DNA of 64,000 nucleotides, from the NCBI RefSeq assembly GCF_900114895.1, contig NZ_FOUO01000001.1:62001-126000 (forward strand), in the 5' to 3' direction. A model generated the notes under the pieces. That model worked only from the letters and a program-made list of their open reading frames with translations, was not told the DNA's origin and made no database searches. This stretch comes from Ectothiorhodospira mobilis. GTDB taxonomy: Bacteria; Pseudomonadota; Gammaproteobacteria; Ectothiorhodospirales; Ectothiorhodospiraceae. Both the position numbers and the translations under genes were made by a program. Shown in pieces: positions 27,741 to 34,686 of this stretch; the first letter of the stretch is position 1; each line of letters begins with the position of its first letter.

Positions 27741-28826
27741 TCAGTGCCCGCCCCGCCCGACGGGCAGGACCGGCTCGGGCGGCGGCGAGGCGGGACGGGC
27801 GAAGAGATAGCCTTGCACATAGTCCACCGCGCGCGCGCGCAGCCATTCCCATTCCCCCACCTGCTCCACCCCCTCGGCGATGGTCTGGATCCCCAGCTCC
27901 TGCGCCATCTCGATGAGCTTGGAGAGTACCGTCTGCTTGTAGGTGTCCTCGTGCACGTGGGAGACCAGCTCCCGGTCGAACTTGACGAAATCGGGCCGCA
28001 AGGTGGAGAGCAGGTTCAGCGAGGAATACCCCGCCCCCAGGTCGTCCAGGGCCACCTGGAAACCCGCCTGCTTGTAGTGCTCCACGATGCGCTGCAGGTG
28101 GCGCGTGTCGGAGATGTGCTCAGACTCCACCACCTCGAATACCAGCCGGTCGGCGTCCGCCCCCAGGCGGTCCACCTCTTCCAGGGTGCTCTTGAGGCAG
28201 AAGGCCGGGTCGTAGATGGTGGTGGGGTTGAAGTTGATGAACACCCGGGCCTCGAAGCCATGGGCCACCGCCTGGCGGATGGCATTGATGCGGGCGGCCC
28301 GGTCCAGCTGGAAGAGCAACTGGGAGGCCCGGGCCTGGGCGATGAGCCGGCCCGGCGACACGCGTTCCTCCTGGCCCGGGATCACCCCGCGCATGAGGGA
28401 TTCGTAGGCAAAGGGCCGGCCCGGATCGGCGCAGGAGACGATGGGCTGAAAGTGGAACTCGAAGCGCTCCGCCTCGATCAGGTCCGCCAGCCAGCCGCTG
28501 CCGGCGCGGGCCAGCAGGGTCTCCAGGCTGTGGGTATCCCGCAGGGAGGCGATGCCGAAGGTGTTCCCCTGGGGCAGGAAGGCGGCGCGGCAATCGCGGA
28601 TCTCCGCCTCGCTCATGAGTTCCCGTAGGGACCCGTCCACCGCCGCCGGCCCGCCCTCGGGCAGGAACACCGACAGCACCCCGGGACTGGCCTCCCGGGC
28701 GGTCAGGCCTCGGGCCTCCAGGCCCCGGCGCACGCTTTTGAGGGTGTGGGAGAGGAAGGGGGCCAGCAGCAGTTCCCCTGGTCCTTGGTGGCAACGCTCG
28801 ATGGTCTGGCAGTCAGGGCAGGTCAT
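27741..28826 (-). CDS. EAL-domain c-di-GMP phosphodiesterase
   Basis: Predicted cytoplasmic phosphodiesterase that degrades cyclic di-GMP. The N-terminal about 110 residues, with several Cys at the start (MTCPDCQTIERCH), form a small unassigned sensory region. The EAL domain follows. Its key motif is YESLMRG (ESL in place of EAL), then NFNPTT, EVVESEHI, LDDLGAGYSS (the metal-binding Asp pair), VKFDREL, AEGVEQ and QGYLFARP. All catalytic positions look intact, so activity is likely. It lies 46 bp upstream of the invertase on the same strand and may share its promoter. The N-terminal Cys pairs could bind metal or sense redox, which is inference. Confidence 0.9.
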   Translation of the reverse strand: MTCPDCQTIERCHQGPGELLLAPFLSHTLKSVRRGLEARGLTAREASPGVLSVFLPEGGPAAVDGSLRELMSEAEIRDCRAAFLPQGNTFGIASLRDTHSLETLLARAGSGWLADLIEAERFEFHFQPIVSCADPGRPFAYESLMRGVIPGQEERVSPGRLIAQARASQLLFQLDRAARINAIRQAVAHGFEARVFINFNPTTIYDPAFCLKSTLEEVDRLGADADRLVFEVVESEHISDTRHLQRIVEHYKQAGFQVALDDLGAGYSSLNLLSTLRPDFVKFDRELVSHVHEDTYKQTVLSKLIEMAQELGIQTIAEGVEQVGEWEWLRARAVDYVQGYLFARPASPPPEPVLPVGRGGH

Positions 28827-28997
28827 GGACGATTCCGGAATCGAGGATCATGGGGGCGATGCTGTGGTCCAATACCCACGGGCCGGGCATGCACCACCGG
28901 CCCATGATCATACCCGATCCATTCCACACCATGGCAAGGCGATCCCGAGGATCGGCCCCATCTGTTCCCCGCTGATCCCGCGAATTCTTTACCTCGG

Positions 28998-29384
28998 CTA
29001 AACCATCAGAACGGGACCGGGATAGCGTGCCACCGTCTCATCCGCCGTAAGGAGCAGTATGCCTTCGCTCTCTGCCTGAGCGACGAGCATTCGATCAAAG
29101 GGATCCCGGTGGATCGGCGGCAGATGGTGGACGGCAAGGGCGTGGGCACCGGTGATGGGGAGTTCCACATAGCCATTGTCCATCAGCCCGCGTTTGAGCA
29201 GGTAGGGGTCCACTCGAAAATCGGGACGCCCTAGACCGGACTTGATGGTTACCTCCCAAAGGCTGGCGACACTGAACCAAAGCGCATTGCTCTCGTCCAT
29301 CAATTTCTCTCTCGCCTTCGCCGATAGCCGCTCGGGTTCCGCAGCGGCCCAGAGTAGCAGATGGGTATCCAGCAACAGAATCAT
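28998..29384 (-). CDS. PIN-domain toxin (VapC-like)
   Basis: Predicted ribonuclease toxin of a type II toxin-antitoxin pair. PIN acidic residues are visible: Asp6 in LLLDTHLLLW, Glu44 in ASLWEVTIK, Asp94 in RDPFDRML, and LLTADETVARY near the end. 128 residues is the normal size. The start codon overlaps the antitoxin stop by four bases (ATGA), the usual coupling for such pairs. Codon use and GC content look slightly lower than in neighbouring genes, consistent with mobility. Confidence 0.9.
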   Translation of the reverse strand: MILLLDTHLLLWAAAEPERLSAKAREKLMDESNALWFSVASLWEVTIKSGLGRPDFRVDPYLLKRGLMDNGYVELPITGAHALAVHHLPPIHRDPFDRMLVAQAESEGILLLTADETVARYPGPVLMV

Positions 29385-29665
29385 GATCGCTGATCATCGC
29401 CGAACATCCCGGTGATCTGCTCACTACCCATGGAGTCAAAATCTTCCGGGATCTGAAAAGCCCCCTTCAGGAACCCAAGCCGGTGCACCTGGCTTGAGGA
29501 TGGAGTCTCCATGGGCATGAGCTTGGCCAGGGGTTGACCTGCCTGGGCGATGATCACGGTCTCCCCGTTTGCCGCGCGCGCCAATAGCCGGGAGAATTGG
29601 CTCTTGGCTTGGTGGATATCGACCGTATCCATTTCGACTTCCCGATTCGCATTGACTAAGCTCAT
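29381..29665 (-). CDS. Phd/YefM-family antitoxin
   Basis: DNA-binding antitoxin partner of the PIN toxin. The Phd/YefM pattern is clear from residue 12: MDTVDIHQAKSQFSRLLARA, then GETVIIAQAGQPLAKLMP. The C-terminal part (FDSMGSEQITGMFGDD) is acidic and should wrap the toxin. The start at 29665 has AGAGG nine bases upstream; a second ATG at 29632 is possible. It is divergent from msrB, only 30 bp apart, so the pair's autorepression could affect msrB expression. Confidence 0.9.
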   Translation of the reverse strand: MSLVNANREVEMDTVDIHQAKSQFSRLLARAANGETVIIAQAGQPLAKLMPMETPSSSQVHRLGFLKGAFQIPEDFDSMGSEQITGMFGDDQRS

Positions 29666-29695
29666 TAAAGTTAGCCTCTTTCAAGGATGGCTACA

Positions 29696-30127
29696 ATGAC
29701 CGAGATGAACGACAAGATCCGCAAATCCGAGGCCGCCTGGCGGGCGGAGCTCTCCCCGGAGGCCTTCGAGGTGACCCGCCGCGGCGGCACCGAGCCGCCG
29801 TTCACCGGCCGCTACTACGGCCACGAGGCCCCGGGGTTGTATCGCTGTGTCTGCTGCGGCGCGCCGCTGTTCGACAGCGAGCACAAGTACGAATCCGGCA
29901 GCGGCTGGCCCAGCTACTGGCAGCCGGTGGATGAACATGCGCTGGAGGAGCATGCCGATCACCGCCTGGGCATGAAACGGGTGGAGGTGCGCTGCCGCCG
30001 CTGCGACGCCCATCTGGGGCATGTCTTCAACGACGGCCCCTGGCCCACGGGGCTGCGCTATTGCATCAACTCGGCGGCGCTGCGCTTCGAGCCCCGGGAG
30101 GCGTCTCCCGGCCATGGGGGGACGTGA
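29696..30127 (+). CDS. msrB: Peptide-methionine (R)-S-oxide reductase MsrB
   Basis: Repairs methionine-R-sulfoxide in oxidised proteins. The zinc site has two CxxC pairs (Cys51/Cys54 in RCVCCG and Cys100/Cys103 in RCRRCD). The catalytic Cys123 lies in [12 protein letters not shown], and GSGWPSYW is the substrate-binding signature. The start at 29696 follows AAGGA nine bases upstream; ATG at 29687 is also in frame. 143 residues. Its 3' end overlaps the convergent yqjG by 62 bp. Confidence 0.96.
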   Translation: MTEMNDKIRKSEAAWRAELSPEAFEVTRRGGTEPPFTGRYYGHEAPGLYRCVCCGAPLFDSEHKYESGSGWPSYWQPVDEHALEEHADHRLGMKRVEVRCRRCDAHLGHVFNDGPWPTGLRYCINSAALRFEPREASPGHGGT

Positions 30128-31073
30128 AATCCAGTTCCGGCCCCAGGGGGATGATGCCGCTGGGGTTCAGGTGGCGGTGACTGCCGTAGTAATGGGTCTT
30201 GATGTGATCCAGGTGGACGGTCTCGGCCACCCCGGGGATCTGATACAGGGCACGGGTGTAGGCCCATAGATTCGGGTAGTCCACCAGGCGCCTGAGGTTG
30301 CACTTGAAATGGCCGTGGTACACGGCATCGAAGCGCACCAGGGTGGTCAAGAGGCGCCAGTCCGCCTCGGTGAGCACCTCGCCGACGAGCCAGGGCTGGC
30401 GCGCCAGGCGGGCCTCCAGATCGTCCAGGGCGGTGAACAGCCGGCGGCAGGCCGCCTCGTAGGCCCGTTGCGTCGTGGCAAAACCGGCGCGGTAGACGCC
30501 GTTGTTCACATCCTCGTAGACCCGCGCGTTGATGGCGTCGATGGCCGGGCGCAGGTCCAGGGGATAGAAATCGGTGCGCCGGTCGGTGAAGGCGTCGAAG
30601 GCCCCGTTGAACATGCGCACGATGTCCGCCGATTCGTTGTTGACGATGGTGCGTCGCTGCGTGTCCCAGAGCACGGGGACGGTGACGATGCCGGTGTACT
30701 GGGGGTCCGCCAGGGTGTACACCTGATGCAGGTGTTCGAAGCCGTTCACCCGGTCTCCGGTGGCCCCGGGGTACGCGCCGAAATGCCAGCCCGTGTCCGG
30801 CATGACCGGGTGCACCACCGACACGCCGATCAGGTCCTCCAGCCCCTTCAGTGCGCGAAGGATGAGGGTGCGGTGGGCCCAGGGACAGGCCAGGGAGACA
30901 TAGAGATGATAGCGGCCGGGCTCGGCGGGGAATCCCCCCTCCCCCGTGGGCCCGGGGGCCCCGTCCGGGGTGATCCAGTGCCGGAAGCGGGAGTCCTGGC
31001 GCTCGAACTCCCCGTCCCGGGTCTCCTCGGAGAGCCAGTCGCCCTGCAACCGGCCCCTGATCAGCAGACTCAT
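30066..31073 (-). CDS. yqjG: Glutathionyl-hydroquinone reductase (YqjG/ECM4 type)
   Basis: Xi-class glutathione transferase that reduces glutathionyl-hydroquinones and related conjugates. The catalytic Cys is in the motif ACPWAHRT (about 63-70), the conserved context [12 protein letters not shown] follows near 145, and the C-terminal helical domain includes the family phrase [16 protein letters not shown] near 305. The second of two adjacent ATGs (31073) is better spaced from GGAGG. 335 residues. Divergent from cfa and overlapping msrB at its 3' end. Glutathione would come from the gshA product encoded at 39922-41496. Confidence 0.94.
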   Translation of the reverse strand: MSLLIRGRLQGDWLSEETRDGEFERQDSRFRHWITPDGAPGPTGEGGFPAEPGRYHLYVSLACPWAHRTLILRALKGLEDLIGVSVVHPVMPDTGWHFGAYPGATGDRVNGFEHLHQVYTLADPQYTGIVTVPVLWDTQRRTIVNNESADIVRMFNGAFDAFTDRRTDFYPLDLRPAIDAINARVYEDVNNGVYRAGFATTQRAYEAACRRLFTALDDLEARLARQPWLVGEVLTEADWRLLTTLVRFDAVYHGHFKCNLRRLVDYPNLWAYTRALYQIPGVAETVHLDHIKTHYYGSHRHLNPSGIIPLGPELDFTSPHGRETPPGARSAAPPS

Positions 31074-31157
31074 CATCCCCTCCCCGGCCGCGACGGTCCC
31101 GGCGGCCCTTCCGATTCCGACCCCGACGGCGGCCGGATCGTTCCTTCTCCGGGCGTC

Positions 31158-31185
31158 TTGCCCTGCGCCTTACGGCAACTATACT
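31158..31185 (+). promoter_or_regulatory. Candidate sigma70 promoter for cfa
   Basis: TTGCCC (31158-31163) and TATACT (31180-31185) are separated by 16 bp and lie 43 bp before the cfa start. GAGGAGG precedes the start codon. Confidence 0.55.
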
Positions 31186-31228
31186 TTTTGGACGGTGATC
31201 CTCGCACGGAGAAGAGGAGGGCATCCCG

Positions 31229-32455
31229 ATGTGGCTCGAGAACATGCTCCGTCGGCAGATGCGCGACGGCACCCTGGTGCTGCACCTGCCCGATGGCAGT
31301 TCGCGGCGATTCGGCCAGGGCGAACCCGAGGCCAGCCTGCATGTGAAGGATCCCGCCGTGCTGCGCCGCATCGCCTGGGATCCGGGCCTGGAGTTCGGCC
31401 AGACCTACATGGAAGGGGGCTGGGAGCCCGGTGAGGAGGGCCTGCGCCCCCTGATCCACCTGGTGATGCGCAACTTCGCGCCGGTGTTCCGTCGCCGGCG
31501 GGGGCTATGGATGCACCTGCTGCGCCGGCTCTGGGAACAGGGCAACCGCATCACCCGCAGCTACCACAACGTCTCCCATCACTACGACCTGGACGAATGG
31601 CTGTTCCGGCGCTTCCTGGACCGGGAGATGTTCTACTCCTGCGCCTACTTCGAGCGCCCGGAGGTCTCCCTGGAGGAGGCACAGCAGGCCAAGGCGGACC
31701 TCATCCGCCGCAAGCTGCTGCTGCAGCCGGGTATGCGCGTGCTGGACATCGGCTGCGGCTGGGGCAGCATGGCCTTTTACCTGGCGCAGCACGCGGACGT
31801 GGAGGTGCACGGCATCACCCTCTCCCGGGAACAGCTGCGTGTGGCCGAGCAGGAGGCCGAGCGCCGCGGCCTGTCGGACCGGGTGCACTTCCACCTGCAG
31901 GACTACCGGGAGCATCGCGGCCAATACGACCGCATCGTCAGCGTGGGCATGTTCGAGCACGTGGGCCAGCCCTACTACCGGCGTTTCTTCCAGCAGATGA
32001 ACGATCTGCTCCAGCCCGAGGGGGTGGCCCTGCTGCACACCATCGGACGGGTGGACCCACCGGGCAAGACCAACCCCTGGCTGAGCCGCTACATCTTCCC
32101 CGGCGGCTACACCCCCGCCCTCTCGGAGGTGACCGCGGCCCTGGAGAAGACCCCGCTGATGAGCACCGACGTGGAGATCTGGCGCCGGCATTACGCCTAC
32201 ACCCTGGGCGAATGGTACCGTCGCTTCCAGGCGGTGCGCGCCGAGGCAGCGCAGCACCTGGACGAACGCTTCTGCCGCATGTGGGAGTTCTACCTGGCCA
32301 GCTGCGAGGGCACCTTCCTCTTCTGGGGTCAGGTGGTGTTTCAGGTGCAACTGGCCCGCCAGCATGGCGTGGTGCCGGAGACGCGGGACTACCTCTACCA
32401 GGGGGGCAGCGCCACCGGCGCTGCCACGGGGCCGCGGCAGACCGCGGCGGCCTGA
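31229..32455 (+). CDS. cfa: Cyclopropane-fatty-acyl-phospholipid synthase family methyltransferase
   Basis: SAM-dependent enzyme that methylenates unsaturated acyl chains of membrane phospholipids, which hardens membranes against acid, solvent and salt stress. The SAM-binding motif VLDIGCGWG is at 171-179. YHNVSHHYDL and MFYSCAYF (about 111-140) and MFEHVGQPYY (about 240) are family signatures around the active site. 408 residues is slightly longer than E. coli Cfa. The last 32 codons lie in a segment duplicated at 33347-33445. It converges on hlyD in the presumed ancestral order, now separated by the hicBA insertion. Confidence 0.93.
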   Translation: MWLENMLRRQMRDGTLVLHLPDGSSRRFGQGEPEASLHVKDPAVLRRIAWDPGLEFGQTYMEGGWEPGEEGLRPLIHLVMRNFAPVFRRRRGLWMHLLRRLWEQGNRITRSYHNVSHHYDLDEWLFRRFLDREMFYSCAYFERPEVSLEEAQQAKADLIRRKLLLQPGMRVLDIGCGWGSMAFYLAQHADVEVHGITLSREQLRVAEQEAERRGLSDRVHFHLQDYREHRGQYDRIVSVGMFEHVGQPYYRRFFQQMNDLLQPEGVALLHTIGRVDPPGKTNPWLSRYIFPGGYTPALSEVTAALEKTPLMSTDVEIWRRHYAYTLGEWYRRFQAVRAEAAQHLDERFCRMWEFYLASCEGTFLFWGQVVFQVQLARQHGVVPETRDYLYQGGSATGAATGPRQTAAA

Positions 32456-32520
32456 GGCCTCACCCCGCCTCGGGGGCCACGCGCACCCCGTCCGCCACCC
32501 GGGAGCCGGGATGGCGGACC
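32358..32520 (+). repeat. 163-bp direct repeat, copy 1 (cfa 3' end plus hlyD 3'-end remnant)
   Basis: Aligns without gaps to 33347-33509 with 14 mismatches by my count. Bases 32358-32455 are the live end of cfa. Bases 32456-32520 are a copy of the last codons of hlyD on the minus strand (stop at 32462-32460, reading HPGSRVADGVRVAPEAG). Thirteen mismatches fall in the cfa part and one in the hlyD part. Confidence 0.92.
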
Positions 32521-32536
32521 GCTGCTCTGACTCCAT

Positions 32537-32680
32537 TTACTCCGACGGATCATCCCATCTCGGCCGCACCTCAAACAATTCAAGGCTCTGTCCCGCCACG
32601 CGGTATCCAATATCGAGTTCCGGCCGGATATGCTCAGGGGGAGGACGGCGCAGCTTTGTGGCAACAAAGGCGCGCCGTAG
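32537..32680 (-). pseudogene. DUF3024 gene remnant
   Basis: A minus-strand frame between stops reads AFVATKLRRPPPEHIRPELD, then IGYRVAGQSLELFEVRPRW, DDPSE and a stop. This resembles the N-terminal half of DUF3024 proteins, which have a PEHIRPELD-IGYR pattern followed by a FEIRPRW strand. There is no start codon and the C-terminal half is missing, so it is a decayed fragment. It lies inside the low-GC insertion with hicBA. The family match is from memory of its pattern and should be checked by search. Confidence 0.55.
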
Positions 32681-32713
32681 TCAAGCGTCTGACTGCAGCG
32701 CCCTTGTTGTGTG

Positions 32714-32902
32714 CTATTTCGGGTCTTCGATGCCGAGGTCTCGGCAAATCTTGCGAGCCAAATAATCATTGATCTCTCTATGCCTTGGCACCGCAGATCG
32801 CCTGTTTTGGGCAGGATTGTGCCACCATGAGTGTCGTCCTCCCTCTCGGAGTAACTCGCAACCAAACGATTCGAGATGCCGAATCAGGTCGCGGCGTTTC
32901 AT
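32714..32902 (-). CDS. hicA: HicA mRNA-interferase toxin
   Basis: Small double-stranded-RNA-binding-fold toxin that cleaves mRNA. The sequence has the full HicA pattern: MKRRDLIRHLESFGCELLRE, then GGRHSWWHNP with the catalytic His24, and a C-terminal VPRHREINDYLARKICRDLGI. 62 residues is normal. Its start overlaps the hicB stop by four bases (ATGA). Low GC compared with neighbours suggests recent arrival. Confidence 0.93.
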   Translation of the reverse strand: MKRRDLIRHLESFGCELLREGGRHSWWHNPAQNRRSAVPRHREINDYLARKICRDLGIEDPK

Positions 32903-33111
32903 ACCGCGATTTCGAGTTCCTCAAAGTCTCCGCCGGCTGCGCCAATAGCGTCCGTGCGATTCAACTCCAAGGCTTCCCGAAGCGTGATTTTCAACGATTC
33001 AAGCAGTTCATCTCGGGTCGCTTCCTGGCAATTGACGCCAGGTACTTCTTCGATCCATCCGATCCACCACTCGCCTTCCTGTTTCACAATTGCTGTGTAG
33101 CTAGATTTCAT
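32899..33111 (-). CDS. hicB: HicB antitoxin
   Basis: Antitoxin partner of HicA, with the HicB RNase-H-like fold: YTAIVKQEGEWWIGWIEEVP, then GVNCQEATRDELLESLKITL. The start at 33111 is taken as the residue before the conserved first strand, with GGAG twelve bases upstream; ATG at 33129 is in frame but lacks a ribosome-binding site. 70 residues, without an added DNA-binding domain, so autoregulation may require the complex. The order hicB-hicA is the less common of the two known orders. Confidence 0.9.
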   Translation of the reverse strand: MKSSYTAIVKQEGEWWIGWIEEVPGVNCQEATRDELLESLKITLREALELNRTDAIGAAGGDFEELEIAV

Positions 33112-33142
33112 GGTTAGATTGTACTCCATATAATCTATCGAG

Positions 33143-33220
33143 CACGTAACGGCCAGCTTAACCGGCCGGCTTTGGTGCGCCAGCGGAAAAGCCGGCCCCG
33201 GTTGAAGCTGTTGTTAGAAC
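33143..33220 (-). other. attC-like imperfect dyad upstream of hicB
   Basis: Two arms pair almost perfectly: AGCTTAACCGG-CCGGCTTT on the left and AAAGCCGGCCCCGGTTGAAGCT on the right. There is one extra unpaired base and a short bulge, around a 13-base loop. The outer ends carry GTAAC and GTTAGAAC, close to the GTTRRRY and RYYYAAC core boxes of integron cassette sites, with about one mismatch each. Read on the minus strand, hicB starts 20-40 bp after the site, as a gene follows an attC in a cassette array. No integrase gene is in view. Confidence 0.4.
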
Positions 33221-33266
33221 GGCTAAGACGTCCCCACTGTGTTATGCGATGATTCCGCATGATATC

Positions 33267-33296
33267 GCCTGATGCGGCGCATCCGCCGCATCAGGC
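33267..33296. repeat. Perfect 13-bp palindrome with 4-base loop
   Basis: GCCTGATGCGGCG, loop CATC, then CGCCGCATCAGGC. No T-run follows on either strand, so it is more likely a mobile palindrome or recombination hairpin than an intrinsic terminator. It lies between the attC-like dyad and repeat copy 2. Confidence 0.7.
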
Positions 33297-33346
33297 TGCA
33301 CACCGATCGCAACCATCCTTTAGCAGTTCCATAAATTACGCAAGCT

Positions 33347-33509
33347 GCCAGCGTGGCGTGGTGCCCAAGACGCGGGACTGCCTTTACCAGGGACGCGGCA
33401 CCACCGGCGCTGCCGCAGGGCCGCGGCAGACGGTGGCGGCCTGAGGCCTCACCCCGCCTCGGGGGCCACGCGCACCCCGTCCTCCACCCGGGAGCCGGGA
33501 TGGCGGACC
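33347..33509 (+). repeat. 163-bp direct repeat, copy 2 (decayed cfa 3' end plus live hlyD 3' end)
   Basis: Bases 33347-33444 carry the last codons of cfa (VVPKTRDCLYQGRGTTGAAA) with no gene attached, so it is a pseudogene fragment. Bases 33445-33509 contain the true end of hlyD. The 826 bp between the two copies (32521-33346) hold the DUF3024 remnant, hicBA, the attC-like dyad and the palindrome. Confidence 0.92.
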
Positions 33510-34639
33510 ACCCTCTCGCCGGGGGCCAGGCCGGATACGACCTGGGTCCAGAGGCCGCTGCTGCGTCCCGTCTGCACCGGGCGCAGCTGCGCCCGGCCGG
33601 ATTCCACCACGAACACCGCCTGCCCCTCCCCGTGGCGGAACAGGGCGCTGCTGGGGATCTGGATCACGTCCTCCCCTTCCCACAGGACGAATCGGGCCTC
33701 CACGCGATAGCCGTCCCCCAGGCGGTCCCACTGCCCCCGGGGTGAGGTGAGGACGGACCAGACCGTGACCCGGCGCTCCTCCACCCCCAGGGCCGACACC
33801 TCCTCGAAACCGGACGGTTCCACCCGGCGCACGCGCCCCTCCAGGGGCTCGCCCCCGCCCCAGCGCTCCAGGATCACCCGCATCCCCGGGCGGACCTGGA
33901 CGGCGTCCATGGAGAGCAGGTCCACGCGCACCTCCAGGGCGGCGGGGTCCCCCAGCTCCAGCACCGGCTCACCGGCGGCCACCGGGCCCTCGCTGCGCCG
34001 GTGGCGGCGCATCACCACCCCGTCCGCCGGTGCGGGCACCGCCACCGCCTCGCCGGCGCGCAGCCCGTCCCCCACCTCCAGCCGCAGCCGGGCCGCCATC
34101 CATTCGGCGCGGGCGGCCTCCAGGGCCCGTGTGGCCCGCTGCCGCTCTGCACTGGCGCCCTCCCGGGCGGTGCCGGCTTGATCCAGGGCCTGCGTGGCGG
34201 CCAGACCGCGGCCATGGAGATCCCGGATGCGTCCGAACTCCGCCTGCGCCAGGCGCTCCTGGGCGCGGGCCGACTCCAGATCGGCGGCCGCCGCCTCCAT
34301 GCGCGCCCGGGCCGCCGCCACGGCCTGGGCCGCCCGTTCCCGCTCGCGCGCATCCAGGGCCGGGACCGGCGGCGGTTCCAGCCAGAACAGGGGCGCCCCC
34401 GCCGTCACGGGATCTCCCGGCTCCAGGGAGACGCGGCGCAGGTATCCCCCCATGGGCGCGGTCACGGTGAAGGGCTCCCGCAGGCGCGTCCAGCCCTCAT
34501 CCTCCACGAACACCTGCATGGGCCCCTGTTGCACGGGGGTGACGGTCACCGGCACCGGCGCCGGGCGCAGGGCCAGGAGCAGCAGGACCGGGATGAGCAG
34601 GGCCACCAGGGCGATGATCAGCTTTCTCGTCAGGGACAT
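33449..34639 (-). CDS. HlyD/MacA-type periplasmic adaptor
   Basis: Membrane-fusion protein for the FtsX-type ABC exporter encoded just upstream. An N-terminal anchor helix (about 7-24) is followed by the first barrel strand (VTVTPVQQGPMQVFVEDEGW), a lipoyl-like half (APMGGYLRRVSLEPGD, about 61-76), an Ala/Arg-rich coiled-coil hairpin (about 98-185), and the second lipoyl half and beta-barrel (VPAPADGVVMRR near 200). 396 residues. It starts 47 bp after the permease stop. The exported substrate is unknown. Its 3' end lies in the 163-bp repeat. Confidence 0.88.
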   Translation of the reverse strand: MSLTRKLIIALVALLIPVLLLLALRPAPVPVTVTPVQQGPMQVFVEDEGWTRLREPFTVTAPMGGYLRRVSLEPGDPVTAGAPLFWLEPPPVPALDARERERAAQAVAAARARMEAAAADLESARAQERLAQAEFGRIRDLHGRGLAATQALDQAGTAREGASAERQRATRALEAARAEWMAARLRLEVGDGLRAGEAVAVPAPADGVVMRRHRRSEGPVAAGEPVLELGDPAALEVRVDLLSMDAVQVRPGMRVILERWGGGEPLEGRVRRVEPSGFEEVSALGVEERRVTVWSVLTSPRGQWDRLGDGYRVEARFVLWEGEDVIQIPSSALFRHGEGQAVFVVESGRAQLRPVQTGRSSGLWTQVVSGLAPGERVVRHPGSRVEDGVRVAPEAG

Positions 34640-34686
34640 GGGCTTGGCATCCGCGGGTCCGGGTCTGGGCGCTTGAACGCTTCAGG

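Noticed and set aside
33259-33444. Small plus-strand gene before hlyD
   Set aside because: Its second half is the decayed duplicate of the cfa 3' end and its first half is the palindrome region; no ribosome-binding site.
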